Source: Kitasatospora sp. MAP5-34
Lineage (GTDB): Bacteria > Actinomycetota > Actinomycetes > Streptomycetales > Streptomycetaceae
Direction: 5' to 3'
Assembly (NCBI RefSeq): GCF_029894335.1
Contig: NZ_JARXZC010000013.1
Location: 89,392-153,391 of the forward strand
Length of the DNA: 64,000 bases
The notes beneath the pieces were generated by a model, which was given only the letters and a program-made list of their open reading frames with translations, made no database searches and had not been told where the DNA came from. Below, one piece after another: positions 1 through 6,620 of the stretch. How positions within the stretch are numbered: position 1 is the first letter of the stretch; every line of letters begins with the position of its first letter. The position numbers were made by a program, and so were the translations under genes.

Positions 1-1301
1 CGGCCGGACTCGCCGCCGGCTGCGGCACCACCCGCGGCAGCGAGGGCGAGCAGGCGGCTCCGCCCACCGCCGCCGCCGCCTCGGGGAGCCGCGCCGCCGC
101 CCCGACCCCCGTACCCAGGCCGCCCGCCACCCTGATCGGTGACGGCTCGACCTCCGACACCGGGCCGCAGCCGCACCAGCCGAAGCCCGTACAACTCCAG
201 GCCGGCGAGCGGCCGCCGCAGTTCGTGGTCTTCTCCTGGGACGGCGCCGGCGAGCTGGACAACCGGCTGTTCAGCCGGTTCCGGCACCTCGCCAAGGAGC
301 ACGGCGCGTCGATGACGTTCTTCCTGAGCGGCATCTACACCCTGCCCGAGTCGAAGAAGAACCTCTACCACCCGCCGCAGCACCACATCGGCGCCAGCGA
401 CATCGACTACCTGAGCGACCAGCACATCCGCGCCACCCTCCAGCAGATCGCGCTGGCCTGGCTGGACGGGCACGAGATCGGCACCCACTTCAACGGTCAC
501 TTCTGCGGCTCGAACGGGGTCGGCCGGTGGTCTCCTGACGAGTGGGACAGCGAGATCGAGCAGGCGATGTCCTTCGTCATGAACTGGAAGACCAACACCG
601 GCTTCTCCGACCTGCCGGCCCTGCCGTTCGACTACCGCAAGGAACTGATCGGCGCCCGCACCCCCTGCCTGGAGGGCCAGCGCGCCCTGCTGCCGACGGC
701 GGTGGCACGCGGCTGGAAGTACGACAGCAGCGGTTCGGGCGGGCTGCAGGTGTGGCCGCAGAAGTTCCAGGGCGGCGCGCTGTGGGACTTCCCGCTGCAG
801 TCGATCCCGTTCCCCGGGCACAGCTTCCAGGTGCTGTCGATGGACTACAACATCATGTACAACCAGTCCGGCACCAACACCAAGGCCGACCCGGCCAAGC
901 GCGGCGGCTGGCAGACCCAGGCCCGGGACTCGTACCTGGCGGGCTTCGACCGGGCGTACCACGGCAACCGGGCGCCGTTCATCATCGGCAACCACTTCGA
1001 GCAGTGGAACGGCGGCATCTACATGAACGCCGTCGAGGACGTGCTCACCGAGATCGCCGGGCATCCCGAGGTGCGGTTGGTGTCGTTCCGTCAGCTGGTG
1101 CAGTGGCTGGAGGCGCAGGACCCGGCCGTGCTGCGCAAACTGCAGGAGCTCAACCCGGGCGAGGCACCGACCGGGGGCTGGGAGAGCTTCCTCGGCAACG
1201 CCGCCGGCTCAGCCTCCTCGTCCGACTCAGCTTCCTCCGCCGGCGCGTCCGCCGGCGCGTCGGTCGGTGCGTCGGTCGGCGCGTCCGCCGGTACGTCCTG
1301 A
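1..1301 (+). CDS. Polysaccharide-deacetylase-like lipoprotein (5' end outside window)
   Basis: The reading frame is open from base 3, so the start lies left of the window. The first residues read AGLAAGC, which resembles a lipobox and would make this a membrane-anchored exported lipoprotein; a Pro/Ala-rich linker follows. The body shows NodB-like features: FSWDGAGE with a candidate catalytic/metal Asp, HEIGTHFNGH with two His in metal-binding spacing, and RTPC with a conserved Arg. It probably deacetylates or binds a cell-wall or extracellular glycan, but the substrate is unknown. The last 25 residues are an Ala/Ser/Gly/Val repeat (GASVGASVGASAG). The gene converges on the MFS gene and overlaps its 3' end by 75 bp. 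Confidence 0.8.
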   Translation, partial: AGLAAGCGTTRGSEGEQAAPPTAAAASGSRAAAPTPVPRPPATLIGDGSTSDTGPQPHQPKPVQLQAGERPPQFVVFSWDGAGELDNRLFSRFRHLAKEHGASMTFFLSGIYTLPESKKNLYHPPQHHIGASDIDYLSDQHIRATLQQIALAWLDGHEIGTHFNGHFCGSNGVGRWSPDEWDSEIEQAMSFVMNWKTNTGFSDLPALPFDYRKELIGARTPCLEGQRALLPTAVARGWKYDSSGSGGLQVWPQKFQGGALWDFPLQSIPFPGHSFQVLSMDYNIMYNQSGTNTKADPAKRGGWQTQARDSYLAGFDRAYHGNRAPFIIGNHFEQWNGGIYMNAVEDVLTEIAGHPEVRLVSFRQLVQWLEAQDPAVLRKLQELNPGEAPTGGWESFLGNAAGSASSSDSASSAGASAGASVGASVGASAGTS

Positions 1302-2723
1302 GAGCAGCGCGCCGAGCAGCGCCACCCCGGCCATCACCAGGAAGATCACCGCGAACGCGGCGGCCGGCGTCGACGCACCGTCGGCGGCAGCCACCGCCGA
1401 ACCACCGCCCAGCGCCGCGAACAGCACCCCCGCCAGGCCGATCAGCAGCACGTTGCCGAGGGCGTCGCTCATCTGCAGCGAGGCCGAGTTCGCCCCGGCC
1501 TCCTCGGGCGTGGACAGCTTCATCATCAGCACGCTGATGCTCGCCACCGACAGACCCATGCCGACCCCGCCGACCGCCCAGGCCGTGGCCGCCAGCCAGA
1601 CCGGCGCGGCGGGGATCAGGACCAGCGAGGCCCCGGCTATCGCCACGGCCGTCAGCACGAAGCCGAGCCGGATCAGCGCCTCCCGGTGCCGCTGCGCCGC
1701 CGGGCGGCCCTGCAACCAGGAGCCGAGCGCCCAGGAGAGTCCGCCACTGGTCAGGGTCAGCCCGGCCATGGTCGGCGAGAGGCCCCGGCGGGTGACCATC
1801 ATCAGCGGGATGAACGCCTCCGCCGCGAAGAACGCGCCCGCCGCGACCCCGCGCAGCAGGATCACCGTGGGCAGCCCGCGCGCCGCCCGCAGCGTGCCCG
1901 GCGGCAGCAGCCGCACCACAGCGGGCAGCAGCAGCCCCGCACCCGCCACCGCCGGGACCAACGCGAGCAGGTCCAGCCGCTGGCCGGCGTACTGCAGCAG
2001 ACCCGCACCGAGCGCGGCCATCGCCGCCAGCCCGGTACGCCTGCGGTCGATCTCCGCGCCGACCGCGCTCGGCTGCTCACGCTCGGAGCGGCGCAGCGCC
2101 GGGCCCATCACCGCGAGCGGCAGAAGTATCAACACCGGTACGGCGAGGAACACCCAGCGCCAGCCGAGGTGCTGGGTGACGGCCCCGGACACCACCGGGC
2201 CGACGATCGACGGCAGCACCCAGGCCGCCGAGAAGGCGGCGAACACCGCCGGTCGCAACCGCTCGGGGAAGGCCCGCCCGACCACCACGTAGAGCGCGAC
2301 GATCACCAGGCCGCCGCCGAGCCCCTGGATCGCCCGTCCCCCGACGAACAGCCACATGTTCACCGCCGTCCCGGCCACCACCAGCCCGGCCCCGAACACG
2401 GCGATCCCGGTGAACAGCGGCGCCATCGGCCCACGCCGGTCGCACCACTGCCCGGAGACGACGAGGGCGAAGAGCGTACTGGTGAAGTAGCCGGAGAACG
2501 CGAACGCGTACAGCCCGATCCCGTCCAGCTGCCGCGCGGCCACCGGCATCGCGGTGTTCACCGCCGTCGCCTCGAAGGCCAGCAGCAGCACCACCGAGAC
2601 GATCCCCAGCGTCAGCGCCCGGTACGGGCCGCTGAGCACGCCGCCCGACTCCTCGGCGACGGGCGGCTGCTGTCCGGGGGTGCGGTCGACCGAGGTGGGG
2701 GAGGCTGTGGTCATGCGTCTCAT
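1227..2723 (-). CDS. MFS transporter, probable drug efflux
   Basis: A 498-residue multi-pass membrane protein with about 12–14 hydrophobic segments. It carries the major facilitator motif A-like loop GQWCDRRGP after the second helix and a GRAIQGLGGG segment resembling motif B/C of proton antiporters. It is likely a proton-driven efflux pump; the substrate cannot be read from sequence. The start at 2723 has GAGAG seven bases upstream; ATG at 2714 is an alternative. The C-terminal tail (RADRRTDRRAGGRAGG) is low complexity and is encoded opposite the repetitive end of the convergent deacetylase gene, so one of the two tails may be fortuitous. Confidence 0.85.
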   Translation of the reverse strand: MRRMTTASPTSVDRTPGQQPPVAEESGGVLSGPYRALTLGIVSVVLLLAFEATAVNTAMPVAARQLDGIGLYAFAFSGYFTSTLFALVVSGQWCDRRGPMAPLFTGIAVFGAGLVVAGTAVNMWLFVGGRAIQGLGGGLVIVALYVVVGRAFPERLRPAVFAAFSAAWVLPSIVGPVVSGAVTQHLGWRWVFLAVPVLILLPLAVMGPALRRSEREQPSAVGAEIDRRRTGLAAMAALGAGLLQYAGQRLDLLALVPAVAGAGLLLPAVVRLLPPGTLRAARGLPTVILLRGVAAGAFFAAEAFIPLMMVTRRGLSPTMAGLTLTSGGLSWALGSWLQGRPAAQRHREALIRLGFVLTAVAIAGASLVLIPAAPVWLAATAWAVGGVGMGLSVASISVLMMKLSTPEEAGANSASLQMSDALGNVLLIGLAGVLFAALGGGSAVAAADGASTPAAAFAVIFLVMAGVALLGALLSGRTGGRADRRTDRRAGGRAGGGS

Positions 2724-2822
2724 GGTAAGGCTCTCGCGCCTCTTTGACTCCTGACTTGTAGTCGGAGCCGCCTCCCCCGTTCGACCTAGGACCTCGGCCG
2801 CACCCGGGCGCCCTCCAGGGCG

Positions 2823-3137
2823 TCAGTGCAACACCTTGAGCCCCACCACACCGCCGAGTATCAGCACCAGGCAGGTGATCCGGGCCGCCGTCGCCGCGTC
2901 GCCCATCGCCGCCATCCCGTACAGCGCGGTACCGATCGCCCCGATCCCGACCCACACCGCGTACCCCGTCCCGAGCGGGATGCTCCGCATCGCGTACGCC
3001 AACCCGCCCATACTCAGCACGAGCGCGACCGCGAAGACCAGGCTGGGCACCAGCCGCGAGAACCCCTTGGACGCCTCCAGGGCGACCGCCCACACCGTCT
3101 CCAGGACGCCGGCGATGATCAGAACGACCCAGGCCAT
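2823..3137 (-). CDS. sugE: Small multidrug resistance family guanidinium exporter (Gdx/SugE type)
   Basis: A 104-residue four-helix protein of the SMR family. The membrane Glu is in helix 1 (GVLETVWAVAL), and the GTGYAVWVGIGAIG stretch is characteristic of the SugE/Gdx branch rather than EmrE. Gdx proteins export guanidinium in exchange for protons as dual-topology dimers. Functional assignment is strengthened by the guanidine-III riboswitch 50 bases upstream. The start ATG has GGAGGAG at good spacing. It is transcribed alone, with no partner SMR gene beside it, consistent with a homodimeric Gdx. Confidence 0.93.
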   Translation of the reverse strand: MAWVVLIIAGVLETVWAVALEASKGFSRLVPSLVFAVALVLSMGGLAYAMRSIPLGTGYAVWVGIGAIGTALYGMAAMGDAATAARITCLVLILGGVVGLKVLH

Positions 3138-3186
3138 GACGAGTACTCCTCCGCAGTAGTTCGCGACGGGGTTGCCGCTGTGTACT

Positions 3187-3225
3187 GCGCCGTCTTGTCA
3201 TACCGGGTACGACGCGCTCGTCCGG
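3187..3225 (-). promoter_or_regulatory. Guanidine-III riboswitch (ykkC-III) aptamer upstream of sugE
   Basis: Read on the minus strand, this 39-base stretch contains the class-III landmarks in order: CCGGACGAG, CGUACCCGG, then GACAAGACGGCGC. These match what is known of the actinobacterial guanidine-III aptamer, a compact pseudoknot. It lies 50 bases before the sugE start and about 35 bases before its Shine-Dalgarno sequence. That fits control of translation or early transcription by guanidinium. The short spacer between aptamer and ribosome-binding site shows no obvious intrinsic terminator, which favours translational control (inference). Confidence 0.92.
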
Positions 3226-3256
3226 GGTGATCGCTCACCTGTTCCCACTGTCCTCG

Positions 3257-3290
3257 ACCGTAGCACGTCGCGACATCGCAACATCGCGAC
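3257..3290 (-). promoter_or_regulatory. Putative sugE promoter and overlapping inverted repeat
   Basis: On the minus strand a TACGGT (-10 type) at 3257–3262 would place the transcript start about 25 bases before the riboswitch. No convincing -35 is visible. Immediately upstream, 3267–3290 holds GTCGCGA-N10-TCGCGAC, with a third half-copy (TTGCGA) inside the spacer. The dyad covers the expected -35 area and could be an operator. Confidence 0.4.
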
Positions 3291-3312
3291 ATGCAGAATT
3301 CATAATCGGATA

Positions 3313-3343
3313 TTGACGCACCCCACCCCGGGCCGCATAAGAT
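3313..3343 (+). promoter_or_regulatory. Putative promoter for polycysteine micro-ORF and tRNA-Cys
   Basis: TTGACG at 3313–3318 and TAAGAT at 3338–3343 resemble -35 and -10 hexamers, separated by 19 bases (slightly long). The expected start near 3350 gives a leader of about 50 bases before the micro-ORF at 3401. It is arranged back to back with the sugE control region. Confidence 0.45.
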
Positions 3344-3400
3344 GAATTCACAAGCACGGCGGCCGAGCCGAATCGGACGCCACGACGACAGGAGCAGGCC

Positions 3401-3490
3401 ATGGACAGGAAGACGGTGGCCAGCACAGCGCCCCGCGCCTGTGCCGCTCCCAGTTGTTGTCGCGCCTGCTGTTGTTCCTGCTGCGCCTGA
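3401..3490 (+). CDS. Polycysteine micro-ORF (29 residues) upstream of tRNA-Cys
   Basis: ATG at 3401 is preceded by AGGAG with a six-base spacer, an excellent ribosome-binding site. The peptide begins MDRKTVASTAPRA and ends with the cluster SCCRACCCSCCA, so 8 of 29 residues are Cys, all in the second half. Five of the eight Cys codons are TGT, unusual in DNA this GC-rich. The stop lies 50 bases before tRNA-Cys(GCA), the tRNA needed to read it. Polycysteine short ORFs are known cysteine-responsive attenuators in mycobacteria. A similar leader-peptide role here is inference; a small metal-binding peptide is the alternative. Confidence 0.6.
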   Translation: MDRKTVASTAPRACAAPSCCRACCCSCCA

Positions 3491-3509
3491 GCGCGCGTTC
3501 TCCCCCACC

Positions 3510-3533
3510 GATGAGGGCCACTGGCCTCTCGTC
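3510..3533 (+). promoter_or_regulatory. Hairpin between polycysteine micro-ORF and tRNA-Cys
   Basis: GATGAGGGCC-ACT-GGCC(T)CTCGTC folds into a 10-bp stem with one bulged T and a 3-base loop. It has no T-run, so it could be a Rho-independent-like attenuator, a processing signal for the tRNA 5' end, or incidental. It starts 20 bases after the micro-ORF stop and ends 7 bases before the mature tRNA. Confidence 0.4.
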
Positions 3534-3540
3534 ATCCCAT

Positions 3541-3615
3541 GGCCGTGTGCCCGAGTGGCTTAGGGAACCGCCTGCAAAGCGGTTTACACGGGTTCGATTC
3601 CCGTCATGGCCTCCA
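3541..3615 (+). tRNA. tRNA-Cys(GCA)
   Basis: All arms fold: acceptor GGCCGTG with CATGGCC, anticodon stem ACCGC/GCGGT around loop CTGCAAA (anticodon GCA), and T stem ACGGG/CCCGT around TTCGATT. The discriminator base is U, the identity element of tRNA-Cys, and CCA is encoded (3613–3615). It is followed by a strong terminator hairpin and preceded by the polycysteine micro-ORF. Confidence 0.97.
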
Positions 3616-3623
3616 TGCGTTTC

Positions 3624-3671
3624 CGCCGAATTGCCGAGTGGGTGATCAATTCCACCCTCGGCAATTCGGCG
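3624..3671 (+). terminator. Bidirectional terminator between tRNA-Cys and the methyltransferase pseudogene
   Basis: A 15-bp perfect arm (CGCCGAATTGCCGAG with CTCGGCAATTCGGCG) continues, after one bulged T, into GGGTG/CACCC around an 8-base loop. It starts 9 bases after the tRNA CCA and ends just before the stop codon of the opposite-strand methyltransferase frame. Confidence 0.85.
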
Positions 3672-3677
3672 TACGCT

Positions 3678-4530
3678 TTATCGAAATTCCGAACCCGCGC
3701 GGATCACATGCCCGCCAGGGCGTCGGGGCGGGTCCGCCGGGCCGAGATTCTCGACGGTGGAGAAACCCAGATCCGTCAGGTCTGCGGCCAGCTCCTCGGC
3801 GGCGAAGTAACTGAGCCAGGGCTCCCCGATCCCGGCGACCCGGTCGGCCCGCGCCTCATGGGCGGCGCGCTTCAGCGGCGCCATGGCAGACGGCGGATCG
3901 CCGTAGTCGAACACCACCTCCGCGCCGCCGGGCAGGCCCGCGACGAGGCCGAGCGTGCCGAACACCGCCTCGCGGGTCAGATACGGGACCACGCCCCAGC
4001 CAGCCGAAGAAGGCCGGGGCCTGCGAATCGAAGCCCGCCGCCGCCAGGCCGCCGGCCAGACCGTCCCGCTCGAAGTCCACCGGAACGAACCTCTGCGAAG
4101 CCGGCGGAACGATGCCGGCCTCGTCGAGCCGTGCACGCTTCCAGGCCTGCGTCGCCGGGTGGTCCACCTCGAAGACGGTCAGCCCCACGGCCTCGTGCGG
4201 ATTGCGGCAGCCGAAGGTGTCCAACCCCGCCCCCAGCACCGCCAGTTGCCGCACGCCGCGCTCCACCGCGTCGGCCAGCGCGTCCTCGGCGAAGCGGCTG
4301 CGGACGGCGATGAAGAGACGCATCAACCGCCGTTCGGGATGAGCCTCGGCGTCGGCGTCACGGGCGAGATCGTCCGGGTCCTCACCGAGGATGCGGACCG
4401 CCAGCGGGTCCCGGAAGGCTAATTGCTGACGTGTCGCCAGGGGCGGGTCTTCGCCTTGCAGGCGAGACTCAAGTTCCTCGGCAAGAGCTGACGGACCGTC
4501 CGAAGGTGGAAAGCACGGTGGCCCGGCCAC
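3678..4530 (-). pseudogene. Class I SAM-dependent methyltransferase (TIGR00027/LCMT-like), frameshifted
   Basis: Two overlapping frames together give one methyltransferase. The first frame (GTG 4530 to stop 3856) contains RSRFAEDALADAV, the SAM-binding LGAGLDTFGCR and FEVDHPATQAWKR. The match then jumps to another frame, which supplies VVPYLTREAVFGTL, EVVFDYGDPP and the C-terminus ending at 3678. The break falls in the run at about 3991–4000, where FFGWLG should continue into VVPYLT, so one base appears gained or lost. Both halves are well conserved, which means a recent mutation or a sequence error. The GTG start lies inside the terminator of the upstream secretion cluster, so the true N-terminus may also be missing. 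Confidence 0.75.
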
Positions 4531-4559
4531 GTCAGTTTCGCTGACGTGGCCGGGCCACC
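4517..4559 (-). terminator. Terminator of the mycosin–WXG–PPE operon
   Basis: A perfect 19-bp stem (GGTGGCCCGGCCACGTCAG and its complement) around the loop TTTCG, 37 bases downstream of the operon's last stop codon. It overlaps the apparent start of the methyltransferase frame. Confidence 0.9.
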
Positions 4560-4595
4560 TGTCGTCCTACTGTCCTGCTGTCCTACCGGGCTCGG

Positions 4596-6146
4596 CTACT
4601 CGATGACCGGCGGGTTGGCCCCGCCGGTACGCCAGGTGTCCTCGTCCTCGACGAGGTAGTCCGGGCGAGCGCCGTTCTTGCCCTTCTTCTTGTTACCGGC
4701 CGCGCCACCGACACCGTGGGCACCGCCCTGGCCGTTGGCACCGTTCTTACCCAGGCCGGACCCGCCCTGGGTGAACGCCTTGCCGCTGGCGCCGCCACGA
4801 GCACTGCCGACCGTACCACCGGCCCTACTACCCAGGCTGCTGCCGCTCTTGCCACCCAGGCCCTTGCCACCGGCACCGCCGAGGCCACTGGGAGCGTGCA
4901 TCCCACCGGCACCGGGTGCACCACTCTTACCCTGGCCGGCACCGAGCGCACCACCGGCGCCACCGGCACCCGTGCCGCCGACACCGCCCGAGGCGCCACC
5001 TGCACCGAGGCCGCCGACGGAACCGGCGCGGCCACCAGGAGTGCTGGTCAGACCACTCCCGCTGCCACCACCACCGAAGCCGCCGAAACCACCACCGCCG
5101 GGCATCGGGCCGAGGCCGCCTCCACCGAGACCACCTCCACCACCCAGGCCACCGCCGCCACCGAGACCACCACCACCGAGGCCGTCACCGCCACTAGGCA
5201 GCGGGCCGGTCACCGGAGGCGTGGTGACGGGGGGCGTCACACTGTCGAGCCCGGTACCGACCGGAACGATCGGCGACGGCACCGGGTGGTGAATCGGCGT
5301 GGGCGCAACCGGCTGCCACGGCGGAGTGGGTCCAATCGGCGGGTTGACCTGATGGATGGGCCCACCCGGGTTGTAGACGGGCCCGACCGGGTTCGTACCG
5401 ATCGGCCCGCCGCCGATGGGGGGAACCGGCCCACCGGGCGGGGGCGGGCCACCACCGACCGGGGGCGCGGGGGGCGCGGGGTGGTGGATCGGCGGCATCG
5501 GGGTGGGAGCGGTGCCGGTCGGCGGAGTGGTCGACGGCGGCGGGGGGAAGCCCGTGCCCACGTGCTGGTGGCCACCATCAGGTGGCGGCGGCGGATCGAG
5601 GTAGTTGGTGGCCTGGATGTACTGCGGGCTCAGGTGCTCCATGACCCCGATCGCGTTCTGATGCGCGATCTCGGTCGCCGACAGCTGGTCGTAGTTCTTC
5701 TTGACCGCAGTGAGCCGGTCCATGCCGCTGGCCAGGTCCGCCTTGAACTGGGCATCAGAACGGTCGCCGAGGTCACTGACCAGCTTCAGACCGCTGTCCC
5801 ACGTGCTCGGGACGTGGATCGAGGCCATGGCCGTCTTGGTCTGATGCAGGGCGTCACCCGCGAACTTCATCGCGACCGACGTGTTCTGCGCATGAGCAGC
5901 CGTGTTCAGCATGCTGCTCTGGATGGCTGACGCACGATCAGTGAATCCCTGCGCGGCGTCACCCTGCCAGTTCTGTGTGGCCTGCTGCACCGCCTTCTGG
6001 AGCTCATCGGCAGCGCTCTGGATCTCCTTCTGGACGCTGCTCCAGTGGTCGCCGACCTCTTTGATCCGGTCCGGATTCGAGTGGTCGACCATCCCCTTGA
6101 GCGGGACCAGGTCGTACTTGTCGAACTCAGTCTTGGAGGAAGCCAT
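4596..6146 (-). CDS. Putative type VII secretion substrate: WXG/PPE-like domain with long Pro/Gly-rich tail
   Basis: A 516-residue protein. Residues 1–180 are helical and contain a WxG turn (W60-Q-G62) as in WXG100/PPE helical hairpins. From about 190 to 300 it is Pro-rich, and from about 300 to 490 Gly-rich (tracts such as GGGGLGGGGGLGG), reminiscent of PE_PGRS/PPE tails. The C-terminus reads RPDYLVEDEDTWRTG...PPVIE; YLVED fits the YxxxD/E signal of type VII substrates. It starts one base after the stop of the WXG-like gene, with GGAGAGG as ribosome-binding site. No toxin domain is recognisable, and no ESX core components (EccB/C/D/E) are in the window, so export would rely on a distant secretion system. 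Confidence 0.75.
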   Translation of the reverse strand: MASSKTEFDKYDLVPLKGMVDHSNPDRIKEVGDHWSSVQKEIQSAADELQKAVQQATQNWQGDAAQGFTDRASAIQSSMLNTAAHAQNTSVAMKFAGDALHQTKTAMASIHVPSTWDSGLKLVSDLGDRSDAQFKADLASGMDRLTAVKKNYDQLSATEIAHQNAIGVMEHLSPQYIQATNYLDPPPPPDGGHQHVGTGFPPPPSTTPPTGTAPTPMPPIHHPAPPAPPVGGGPPPPGGPVPPIGGGPIGTNPVGPVYNPGGPIHQVNPPIGPTPPWQPVAPTPIHHPVPSPIVPVGTGLDSVTPPVTTPPVTGPLPSGGDGLGGGGLGGGGGLGGGGGLGGGGLGPMPGGGGFGGFGGGGSGSGLTSTPGGRAGSVGGLGAGGASGGVGGTGAGGAGGALGAGQGKSGAPGAGGMHAPSGLGGAGGKGLGGKSGSSLGSRAGGTVGSARGGASGKAFTQGGSGLGKNGANGQGGAHGVGGAAGNKKKGKNGARPDYLVEDEDTWRTGGANPPVIE

Positions 6147-6147
6147 C

Positions 6148-6477
6148 TCAGACGATCCTCTCCTGCTGCTGGTTCATGGTGACCACGCCGTCTTGTTCGA
6201 GACTCCTGTACGACGTGTTGACCGTGTGCGTCTTGTCACCGAAGTCGTTGATCAGGTTGTCGAGGTTCGTCACCATGGCGGTCAGCGACTGCTGCATGGC
6301 GTCGTGCTGCGCGTACAGCTGCTGGGCCTCGACGAAGTTGCCACCGAAGTCGTCCTGGACGAGAACGGTGTTGTACTTGGTCTTGTCCGCGGTCTGACCG
6401 AGACTCTGCTGGAGCGCGCGCAGTCGCTTGACGACCGCCTCCAACTCGTCGGTATTGACCCGGTATCCGTCGGACAT
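6148..6477 (-). CDS. WXG100-like small secreted protein
   Basis: A 109-residue all-helical protein with the size and heptad pattern of ESAT-6/WXG100 proteins. At the expected hairpin turn it has F44-G45-G46 in place of W-x-G. The start MSDGYRVNT is chosen because GGGGGAGAG sits directly upstream; the frame remains open further 5' without a good site. It lies between the mycosin gene and the PPE-like gene and probably forms a heterodimer with the latter for type VII export (inference from family behaviour and gene pairing). Confidence 0.75.
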   Translation of the reverse strand: MSDGYRVNTDELEAVVKRLRALQQSLGQTADKTKYNTVLVQDDFGGNFVEAQQLYAQHDAMQQSLTAMVTNLDNLINDFGDKTHTVNTSYRSLEQDGVVTMNQQQERIV

Positions 6478-6620
6478 ACGGCTCTCTCCCCCTGGAGTGT
6501 CGATGCTTCCCCGTCTGGCACTGGCTCCGGCGGGTGGTGAAGGTGCCCGCTCACACGGGCGGCGGCTAGATGACTTGGGCGTTCGATCGTAGCGCTTACG
6601 AAGCGGGTGTTGACACACCC

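Noticed and set aside
542..1537. Long plus-strand open frame across the deacetylase gene
   Set aside because: Arg/Pro-rich translation typical of a GC-rich shadow frame; the deacetylase frame has motifs.
4678..5930. Large plus-strand frames opposite the Gly/Pro-tailed protein
   Set aside because: They mirror the low-complexity tail and end without any conserved motif; no ribosome-binding site.
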